From assembly GCA_965371355.1 (NCBI GenBank), contig CBDUYD010000121.1, forward strand, positions 1-8,982: a stretch of DNA of 8,982 nt, in the 5' to 3' direction. A program made the position numbers and the translations under genes. Below the pieces are notes generated by a model. That model searched no databases. It had not been told where the DNA came from and was given only the letters and a program-made list of their open reading frames with translations. The stretch comes from JASJHI01 sp965371355 (GTDB lineage: Bacteria; Actinomycetota; Acidimicrobiia; Acidimicrobiales; Ilumatobacteraceae). Below are positions 1-5,430 of the stretch, piece after piece (within the stretch, counting starts at the first letter, position 1; each line of letters opens with the position of its first letter).

Positions 1-2
1 GC

Positions 3-86
3 GAGGACGGCCCGGTCACCCTGTATCGCCGTGGTACCGACATCGCCGTCTGCGCAGCGGGTCGAACCGGGGGTTCCGCCCGGTAG
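3..86 (+). CDS. 3' end of an unidentified gene entering from the left edge
   Basis: Reading in the third forward frame, the first bases are open and end at TAG (84-86). They encode a 27-residue tail that begins EDGPVTLYRRGTDIAVCAAG and ends in a Gly/Ser/Ala/Arg-rich stretch. Codon third positions are mostly G or C, as in the real genes of the window, and the stop lies only 11 nt before the stop of the converging minus-strand gene, which suits a true gene end. The alternating hydrophobic pattern in LYRRGTDIAVCAAG suggests a beta strand, but no family can be recognised from so short a piece. The other two forward frames are also open here, so the frame choice rests on the stop placement and codon bias. 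Confidence 0.4.
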   Translation, partial: EDGPVTLYRRGTDIAVCAAGRTGGSAR

Positions 87-97
87 AGGAGATCGCG

Positions 98-922
98 CTA
101 CGAATCCTCGCCGAGGTCGCCGCGAATCGTCATGCCGACCAGCGAGAGCGCCCCCAACGTCGCGGCTTCACCCTCCATGAACTCGGTCGGAAGCGGACCT
201 CTGCCCGCCATCGAATCGACGGCGAGCGCCGCATCGACACCGTCGCCATCCCCGGCCCTGACCGTGACCGTCACGTCGCCTTCGGCGACATCGAGGCGGT
301 ACCGGCCGCCGCCGACACCGCCGAACGTGGTCTCGTAGCAGATGTCGAGACCGACCCGTTGCGGCCCGAGCCCACACAGCATCAGGCCGTACGCCGCTGC
401 GAGGCGTGTCTCGCCGTCGCCCGACCGATGATGCGGCTCCCGGGGAAGGCGAAGGTCGCGCTCGTGGATCCATTCGTCCCAGAACGCGTGGATCGCGAGC
501 AGGCGCCAGTCGAGCGGGTTCGCGTACAGCCACGGGACCCGGGTGGAATCGCCGGACTGCAGCAACGAGTCGACTCGTTCGACGTATCGGGCACTCACCT
601 GCTCGAGGCGATCGAGCACCTGTTCGGGCGTGTCGGACGCGTGGGCGTCGACCATCTTCTGTGGGTCGCTATTCGGATCGAAATCGTGGCGGTCGACGCC
701 GGCGAAACGGCGGTCGAAGATACTCGTCGTGTCGCAGAGATGCGCCAGCAATTCGCGCACCGACCATTCCGAACAGCGGGTCGGGCCCGCGTAGGCCGCC
801 TCGTCGAGGCTGCGGGCGAAGGCCACGGTGTCGGCGCGTTGCCGCCGGACGCACGACCAGATCCCATCGTCACCGCCCACCGGGGCGGTGGCCGTCGAGA
901 GCTCCAGCTTCGCTGTCGACAC
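98..922 (-). CDS. Mycothiol-dependent maleylpyruvate isomerase / DinB-like family protein
   Basis: A 274-residue soluble protein with no signal peptide or membrane segment. The N-terminal half has the metal-binding four-helix pattern of the maleylpyruvate isomerase/DinB-like superfamily: a Cys-x-x-Trp-Ser-x-x-Glu-Leu-Leu-Ala-His motif (C50 to H61) and a second motif AIHAFWDEWIHERDL (residues 143-157). H61, D149 and H153 are the likely metal ligands. The C-terminal part (about 170-274) is a predicted alpha/beta domain like the one often attached in this family. Characterised relatives use mycothiol as cofactor (isomerisation of maleylpyruvate in gentisate breakdown), but most members have no known substrate, so only the superfamily is assigned. 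The start is GTG (920-922), 4 nt after the TGA of the upstream membrane-protein gene. No strong Shine-Dalgarno is seen, so translation probably depends on coupling. It is the last gene of the six-gene minus-strand cluster. Confidence 0.8.
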   Translation of the reverse strand: MSTAKLELSTATAPVGGDDGIWSCVRRQRADTVAFARSLDEAAYAGPTRCSEWSVRELLAHLCDTTSIFDRRFAGVDRHDFDPNSDPQKMVDAHASDTPEQVLDRLEQVSARYVERVDSLLQSGDSTRVPWLYANPLDWRLLAIHAFWDEWIHERDLRLPREPHHRSGDGETRLAAAYGLMLCGLGPQRVGLDICYETTFGGVGGGRYRLDVAEGDVTVTVRAGDGDGVDAALAVDSMAGRGPLPTEFMEGEAATLGALSLVGMTIRGDLGEDS

Positions 923-926
923 GGGT

Positions 927-2132
927 TCAGCTGAGCGGTAGGCCGAAGATCATGATCACGAGCATTATCAGGCCGATGACCGCGAAGCCTGCTACCGCCC
1001 ACCAGTTGTTCTTGCGCCGTGCCAACAGTCCGGCGAGCAGCGCCTCGACCAGGTAGTAGGCCGCGAACACGCGCGAGGCGAGGTTCACCGCGGAGCCCAC
1101 GTCGACGAAGATCACCACGACGATCGCGGGGAGCAGGATCACCAGGAAGCTGATCTTGCGAGGAACCTTTGCCGTGACGAGCATGTCGCTTCGCGACGAG
1201 GTGGCCCCGATGATCGCCGAGGTCTCGCTGCCGATCGCCGCCAGCAGGATCAGCCAGGGCATGCTGGCACCGACCTTGTCCGCGACCTCGAAGATAGCCG
1301 TGCCGGTGACCTTGCCGGACGGTGGGAGGAAGAGCACCAGGATCACGGCGATCATCGCGACGAAAACGACTGTGGAGACGACCTGCGCGATGCGCATCGT
1401 GGAGATTCGTCGCTCCGCGCCGAACCTGTCGCCGATGTAGCGGGAAGCCTCGAATCCCTGCACGATGGCGAACAGCCCGATGATCTTCCTGAAGTCCTCC
1501 ATGTCGGGCTCGGGCGAGTCACCGAGCGCCCAGCGCCCGCCCATCCATTCCTGGAGGTTGTAGACCGCGAATGCGGCCAGCACCCCGATGACGGCCGCGA
1601 GGTTGAACGCTGTGGTCTGGTCGCCCTTCTTGTTGAGCCATGCCATTCCGCCGGAGTACCCGATAAAGGCGATGCCGCCGAGATAGATCACACCCATCAA
1701 GCTCTGGCGGCCTGTGGTGAACGCGTTGAACGGCAACAGGAAGAGCGCCATCAGCAGCAACGTGTAGTAGGCGATGTTGACGACCGACGCTCCGAGCAAC
1801 GCCCACTGAGCGATTCCTTCGACGCGGTTGAGCGGATCGGTCGTCCCCTCGATCGGCTCGTAGTGACGGATGTTGTAGCCCATCGCCAATCCCATCGCGA
1901 TCGCGATCAGACAGACCCCCAACATCACCAGCGGCGCCGAGAAGCCGGCGAGCATGACGATCGCCGGCGACATGACAATGAAGCCGACATCCATGATGTT
2001 CGACAACGGCACGACGGTCGCCTGGTACTCCTTCGACTGCTGGATACGAGGTCGATAGAGGACGTATGCGATCACTGCGATGACGGCGAGCGCTACTACG
2101 AGGGCGACGAACTGGTCCGATTCGCTACGCAC
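927..2132 (-). CDS. Polytopic membrane protein, possible APC-fold transporter
   Basis: A 401-residue, very hydrophobic protein with about 11-12 predicted membrane helices (roughly residues 8-26, 48-64, 66-88, 107-135, 145-163, 174-192, 215-228, 247-269, 290-310, 327-345, 350-370 and 376-398). Short polar loops include IRHYEPIEG (88-96) and QGFEASRYIGDRFGAERRIS (225-244). The second loop, right after a glycine-containing helix, resembles conserved loops of uncharacterised APC/LeuT-fold transporters, but this is recalled similarity, not a demonstrated match. No substrate can be assigned. The start is GTG (2130-2132); an in-frame TGA ten codons upstream rules out a longer protein, and the ribosome site is weak. 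The gene lies 60 nt after aapP and 4 nt before the maleylpyruvate-isomerase-like gene, so it is probably transcribed with both. It may be a second transporter for related solutes, or unrelated to the ABC system. Confidence 0.75.
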   Translation of the reverse strand: MRSESDQFVALVVALAVIAVIAYVLYRPRIQQSKEYQATVVPLSNIMDVGFIVMSPAIVMLAGFSAPLVMLGVCLIAIAMGLAMGYNIRHYEPIEGTTDPLNRVEGIAQWALLGASVVNIAYYTLLLMALFLLPFNAFTTGRQSLMGVIYLGGIAFIGYSGGMAWLNKKGDQTTAFNLAAVIGVLAAFAVYNLQEWMGGRWALGDSPEPDMEDFRKIIGLFAIVQGFEASRYIGDRFGAERRISTMRIAQVVSTVVFVAMIAVILVLFLPPSGKVTGTAIFEVADKVGASMPWLILLAAIGSETSAIIGATSSRSDMLVTAKVPRKISFLVILLPAIVVVIFVDVGSAVNLASRVFAAYYLVEALLAGLLARRKNNWWAVAGFAVIGLIMLVIMIFGLPLS

Positions 2133-2174
2133 TCGGGGCTCTACCGTCTCGCTCGTGTATCACTGCGGGTACTA

Positions 2175-2185
2175 CCACGACGTGG
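2175..2185. repeat. 11-bp perfect dyad in the aapP-membrane protein gap
   Basis: CCACG-A-CGTGG is a perfect inverted repeat with a one-base centre, 7 nt downstream of the aapP stop on the minus strand. As RNA it could form only a 4-bp stem with a 3-nt loop and has no U-tract, so it is not a convincing terminator. As DNA it could be a small operator for the gene starting at 2132. The rest of the 60-nt gap shows no clear promoter. Confidence 0.3.
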
Positions 2186-2192
2186 CAGGACG

Positions 2193-2981
2193 CTAGAGGA
2201 TCTGCGAGAGGAAGAGCTTGGTGCGGTCCTCTCGCGGGGTCTCGAAGAAGTGCTCGGGCGTGCCGACCTCGACGATCTGGCCGTCGGACATGAACACGAC
2301 ACGGTCGGCGACCTCGCGGGCGAAGCCCATCTCGTGGGTCACGACGATCATCGTCATACCCGAGCGGGCGAGCTCTTTCATCGTGTCGAGCACCTCGCCG
2401 ATCATCTCGGGATCGAGCGCCGAGGTCGGCTCGTCGAACAGCATCACCTTGGGTTTCATCGCGAGCGCCCGGGCGATCGCGACACGCTGCTGCTGACCGC
2501 CGGACAGCTGCCCGGGGTACTTGCGGGCCTGCTCGGGGATCTTCACCTGCTCGAGCATCTCCATACCGAGTTCTTCGGCCTTCGACTTGGACAGCTTGCG
2601 GACCTTGCGCGGGGAGAGGGTGATGTTGTCGAGCACGCTCAGATGTGGAAAGAGGTTGAAGCTCTGGAACACCATGCCCGTCTCGCGACGGATCTCCTGG
2701 ATGTTGCGGATGTCGTTCGACAGCTCGGTCCCGTCGACGACGATCCGTCCGGCGTCGTGCTCCTCGAGGCGGTTGATGCAGCGGATCATCGTCGACTTGC
2801 CCGATCCGGACGGGCCGATGACGACCACGACCTCCTGGGCGCCGACGCGCAGGTTGATGTCCTTCAGTGCCTGGAAGTCGTCGAAGAACTTGTCGACGTG
2901 GTCGAGTTCGATGACCACATCCCCGTCGCCCGCGATCTCGGTTGCATCGCCGAAGCTGATGGCGTCGTCTCGCTCGGTCAT
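2193..2981 (-). CDS. aapP: Polar amino-acid ABC transporter ATP-binding protein
   Basis: A 262-residue cytoplasmic ATPase with every nucleotide-binding motif intact: Walker A GPSGSGKST (56-64), Q-loop Gln in GMVFQSFNLFPH (Q106), signature LSGGQQQ (159-165), Walker B VMLFDEP (179-185, catalytic E184), D-loop SALD (187-190) and H-loop H216 in VVTHEMGFA. The phrases MIRCINRLEEH and the C-terminal end TKLFLSQIL are typical of the AapP/BztD branch of the GlnQ-type family. It powers uptake through the AapQ-AapM channel. A 20-residue acidic N-terminal extension precedes the first strand (VIELDHVDKFF), similar in length to that of known AapP proteins. The ATG (2979-2981) overlaps the aapM stop in an ATGA, and a purine-rich GGGGGTGGGAG lies just upstream, so both coupling and independent initiation are possible. 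It is the fourth gene of the operon. Ends with TAG at 2193. Confidence 0.95.
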   Translation of the reverse strand: MTERDDAISFGDATEIAGDGDVVIELDHVDKFFDDFQALKDINLRVGAQEVVVVIGPSGSGKSTMIRCINRLEEHDAGRIVVDGTELSNDIRNIQEIRRETGMVFQSFNLFPHLSVLDNITLSPRKVRKLSKSKAEELGMEMLEQVKIPEQARKYPGQLSGGQQQRVAIARALAMKPKVMLFDEPTSALDPEMIGEVLDTMKELARSGMTMIVVTHEMGFAREVADRVVFMSDGQIVEVGTPEHFFETPREDRTKLFLSQIL

Positions 2982-4198
2982 CGCACTCCCACCCCCAACT
3001 TTCTCTCGAGCCGCTGACTCTCGCGGCTCATCGTGAATGAAACGGTCCAGAACATGAGCGCGGCGAACGTGATCGTCTCACCGATGAGGCCTTGACCGCG
3101 GAAGGCCTCCTGCGAGGTGATCGCCTGCGACACGTTGAGCAGTTCGAAGAGGCCCATCGCGATGCCCGCCAGCGTGGTGTCCTTGAAGAGGCTGATGATC
3201 TGGCCGATCTGGGCCGGGATCACGTTGCGGAGTGCCTGGGGGAGCACGATGTAGCCGGTCTGGGCCACCGGCGACAGGCCGGTGGCCTTGGCGGCCTCGA
3301 TCTGGCCGCGCGGCACCGACTGGAGACCTCCGCGGATGATCTCGGCCATGTAGGCGGCGGTGAACGCCGTGAAGACGATGATCGCCCGGGTCGATGTGGA
3401 CGGCGCGAACGACTCCGGCACGAAGAATCCGAGCGCCACGTTGGCGAGCAACAGCAGCACGAACAGGGGCGCCCCACGGATGAGTTCGATGTAGGCGGTG
3501 GAGACGTAGCGCACGAGCGGCAGGGTCGAACGCCTCCCGAGTGCCAGCATTACGCCGATCGGGAAGCACAGGATGATCGAACAGAAGGCGAGGAACAGGT
3601 TGAGCATGAACCCGCCCCAGTCGTCGAAGCCGACGGCGGTGACCACGTAGTAGTAGAGCACGAGGGGTACCGCGCCGAGCCCGATCGTGAGGAGTGCGTT
3701 GCCGACGGTGCCGAAACGGGGTCGGCCGAGGAAGGGGCCGACGAGGCGGCCGACGACCGCCGCCACAGCAGCCAGCCCGACCATGATCCATGGCCCGGGC
3801 GTACCGGCCAACAGGAGTAACAGCAGCACCACGAACGCCGGGACCCACAGGCGCCCGGCGATGTCGAGGGCCCGGGCCGACCAATTCCCGTCGGGCGATG
3901 CGCGCCCGGCGCGGATCTGGCGAGCCCGGATGAGTCCAGCGAGGAGCCCGACCCACCCGGCCAGCACGATCACGCTGACCACGAGTCGGAGCTCGTGCGT
4001 CTCGGGGAAGCGACCGATCATCAGCAATCGGAGGTTGACGCGGATGATGTCCCAACGACCGGTGACGAAGATGAAGTTGAGGATCTTGTAGAGCGCCCAA
4101 ATGGCGAGCGCGCCGAACACGACGGTCATGACGCCGTCGAGCGGAGTGCGGAACAGGTTCCGGCGCAGCCACTTGCGGGCGCTGATCTGCTGGCTCAT
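2978..4198 (-). CDS. aapM: Polar amino-acid ABC transporter permease (AapM/BztC type)
   Basis: A 406-residue inner-membrane permease of the HisM/GlnP family. The N-terminal half (to about residue 190) has roughly five hydrophobic segments (22-45, 70-92, 117-132, 136-157, 165-188), the extra region that makes Aap/Bzt permeases longer than ordinary amino-acid permeases. The core follows, with YIELIRGAPLFVLLL (236-250) and the cytoplasmic EAA loop from about E286 to P328, including SVPRGQIEAAKATGLSP and YIVLPQALRNVIP, which docks onto the ATPase. Further helices lie near 340-355 and 372-390. It pairs with AapQ to form the translocation path. The ATG (4196-4198) overlaps the aapQ TGA in an ATGA, and its own stop overlaps the aapP start the same way, so Q, M and P are coupled and probably made in matched amounts. 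No motif is missing. Confidence 0.94.
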   Translation of the reverse strand: MSQQISARKWLRRNLFRTPLDGVMTVVFGALAIWALYKILNFIFVTGRWDIIRVNLRLLMIGRFPETHELRLVVSVIVLAGWVGLLAGLIRARQIRAGRASPDGNWSARALDIAGRLWVPAFVVLLLLLLAGTPGPWIMVGLAAVAAVVGRLVGPFLGRPRFGTVGNALLTIGLGAVPLVLYYYVVTAVGFDDWGGFMLNLFLAFCSIILCFPIGVMLALGRRSTLPLVRYVSTAYIELIRGAPLFVLLLLANVALGFFVPESFAPSTSTRAIIVFTAFTAAYMAEIIRGGLQSVPRGQIEAAKATGLSPVAQTGYIVLPQALRNVIPAQIGQIISLFKDTTLAGIAMGLFELLNVSQAITSQEAFRGQGLIGETITFAALMFWTVSFTMSRESQRLERKLGVGVR

Positions 4199-5355
4199 CG
4201 TTCGACCAGCGCAACCCGCCGGTTGGCGACGTTGACGAAGAACGAGGTGATCAGCGAGAGCGAGATGTAGATCGTCATCGTCAGCGCGAACACGGGAACG
4301 GCGGGCGACCCGTTACCCACGGTGGTCTGCGCCACGAGGGTGAGGTCGTAGTACCCGATCGCGGCCCCGAGGGACGAGTTCTTGATCAGGTTGAGGTACT
4401 GGTTGCCGATCGGCGGTATCCCGATGCGGAAGGCCTGCGGCAGGATCACGTACCACATGCGCTGCGGACCGCTGAGTGCGATCGCGTCGGCCGCCTCACC
4501 CTGGCCGCGCGGAACGGCTTGGATCGATCCGCGAACGATCTCGGCGATGTGGCTGGCGGTGTAGATGACGAGCGCGAAGAGCAGTGCGAAGAACGATGGG
4601 TCGATCCGCATTCCGCCCTCGGTCTTGCGACCGGCCAGCTCGGGGAGGGTGACGGAGTACCCGAGCAGAAACCAGCCGCCGACGAGGACGACGAAGAAGC
4701 CGCCGAGGCCCCATTGGCCTGCGTGAGCGTGCGCGCCGGTGCGGTCGGCCACCGATTCGCGCCACTTCGTGAGTCCCCAACCCACAGCCACACTGATCAG
4801 GGCCAGCAGCACGAGGCCGATGCCGGATCCGCCCTGGAACCAGGGCACGGCGATGCCGCGATTGGAGACGATCGCGATCCCGGCGAAGCTCCATGCGTCC
4901 TGGATGGTGGGGAAGACCCCGAGCACGACGACGAGCAGGCCGGCGACGAGGAAGAGGGCGAGCGGCACGTTCCTGACCGCCTCGACGTACACGGTGGCGA
5001 CCTTCTTGACGAGCCAGTTGTGCGACAGCCGGGCGATGCCGATGAGCGTGCCCAGGATGGTGGCGAGGATGATGCCCGCCACCGAGACGCGCAAGGTGTT
5101 GAGGAGGCCCTCGACGAGAGCGTCGCGAACCGGCGCGTTGGGCGATAGCGAGTTCCCCGTGATCTGGAAGCTCGCCGGGTTATCGAGGAACTTGAAGTTG
5201 GTCGGGATGTTCTGGCGGGAAGCGTTCTCGGTGTAGTTGCCGTACAACCACCAGATCAACGCCGCGACGGCGCCGACCACGACCAGTTGAACGAACCACT
5301 GGAGGACGCGGACGTCCCGCCAGAACGGAACCCGGGTAGCGGCGCTCGCCGTCAC
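4195..5355 (-). CDS. aapQ: Polar amino-acid ABC transporter permease (AapQ/BztB type)
   Basis: A 386-residue inner-membrane permease. Hydrophobic segments lie near 18-38, 85-108, 128-150, 178-195, 215-235, 255-275 and 352-375. A polar stretch of about 40 residues follows the first helix, and an insertion separates the two core halves, as is usual for AapQ/BztB. Family signatures are YVEAVRNVPLALFL (123-136) and the EAA loop (about 270-314) with SIQAVPRGQGEAADAIALSG and YVILPQAFRIGIP. The start is GTG (5353-5355): an in-frame TAG lies 15 codons upstream, no other start codon occurs in between, and the next downstream candidates lie inside the first helix. A weak AAGG (5360-5363) sits 4 nt before the GTG. 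The start and part of this ribosome site are in the 3' arm of a perfect 14-bp inverted repeat, so initiation may be controlled. It precedes aapM with an ATGA overlap. Confidence 0.94.
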   Translation of the reverse strand: MTASAATRVPFWRDVRVLQWFVQLVVVGAVAALIWWLYGNYTENASRQNIPTNFKFLDNPASFQITGNSLSPNAPVRDALVEGLLNTLRVSVAGIILATILGTLIGIARLSHNWLVKKVATVYVEAVRNVPLALFLVAGLLVVVLGVFPTIQDAWSFAGIAIVSNRGIAVPWFQGGSGIGLVLLALISVAVGWGLTKWRESVADRTGAHAHAGQWGLGGFFVVLVGGWFLLGYSVTLPELAGRKTEGGMRIDPSFFALLFALVIYTASHIAEIVRGSIQAVPRGQGEAADAIALSGPQRMWYVILPQAFRIGIPPIGNQYLNLIKNSSLGAAIGYYDLTLVAQTTVGNGSPAVPVFALTMTIYISLSLITSFFVNVANRRVALVER

Positions 5356-5391
5356 GGAACCTTGGCCGTCTCTGGCTGGTTCCGTGACGGC
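5348..5391 (-). promoter_or_regulatory. Hairpin sequestering the aapQ start codon
   Basis: On the minus-strand transcript, GCCGTCACGGAACC (5391-5378) and GGTTCCGTGACGGC (5361-5348) are exact reverse complements: 14 bp, no mismatch, 16-nt loop. The 3' arm contains the aapQ GTG (5355-5353) and the GG of its AAGG ribosome site. No U-tract follows, so it is not a classical intrinsic terminator. By analogy with other binding-protein operons, it may lower permease translation and protect the aapJ message from 3' decay. The sequence symmetry is certain; the role is inference. Confidence 0.7.
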
Positions 5392-5408
5392 AAACGACTG
5401 CTATTCAT
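5352..5408 (-). CDS. Possible 18-residue leader peptide coupled to aapQ
   Basis: An ATG (5408-5406) opens an 18-codon frame encoding MNSSRLPSRNQPETAKVP. Its TGA (5354-5352) overlaps the aapQ GTG as GTGA, the same 4-nt arrangement used at the other two junctions of the operon. The ATG is 18 nt past the aapJ stop, so terminating ribosomes could reinitiate; the ribosome site itself is weak. The frame runs through both arms of the 14-bp stem, so translating it would melt the stem and deliver a ribosome to the aapQ start. Codons 10-13 are Asn, Gln, Pro, Glu, and Asn/Gln/Glu are typical substrates of Aap-type importers, which hints at substrate-sensitive stalling. The peptide matches no family I know. 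An open frame this short can arise by chance. Confidence 0.35.
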   Translation of the reverse strand: MNSSRLPSRNQPETAKVP

Positions 5409-5430
5409 CTGATCAGCGCGAGGTGATCAG
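5409..5430 (-). repeat. Small hairpin spanning the aapJ stop codon
   Basis: CTGATCA (5409-5415) and TGATCAG (5424-5430) form a perfect 7-bp inverted repeat around an 8-nt loop. The aapJ TGA (5427-5429) lies in one arm. It sits 17 nt from the stronger 14-bp stem, so the aapJ-aapQ gap could carry two successive stem-loops. The 7-bp stem is modest and has no T-run after it. Confidence 0.4.

Noticed and set aside
64..76. GAACC-GGG-GGTTC as a terminator
   Set aside because: Only a 5-bp stem with no T-run, lying inside the probable coding tail that ends at 86.
1863..3017. A 384-codon open frame on the plus strand
   Set aside because: It runs antisense to aapP and part of the membrane protein. The product is His/Asp/Arg/Leu-rich without any domain, as expected from the complement of GC-rich coding DNA.
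3078..4214. A 378-codon alternative minus-strand frame over aapM
   Set aside because: It is rich in Arg, His and Pro with no hydrophobic pattern, while the overlapping aapM frame has clear permease motifs.
5348..5391. The 14-bp stem as a simple intrinsic terminator after aapJ
   Set aside because: No T-tract follows on the transcript strand, and the 3' arm overlaps the aapQ start. Termination here would remove the rest of the operon, although partial termination cannot be excluded.
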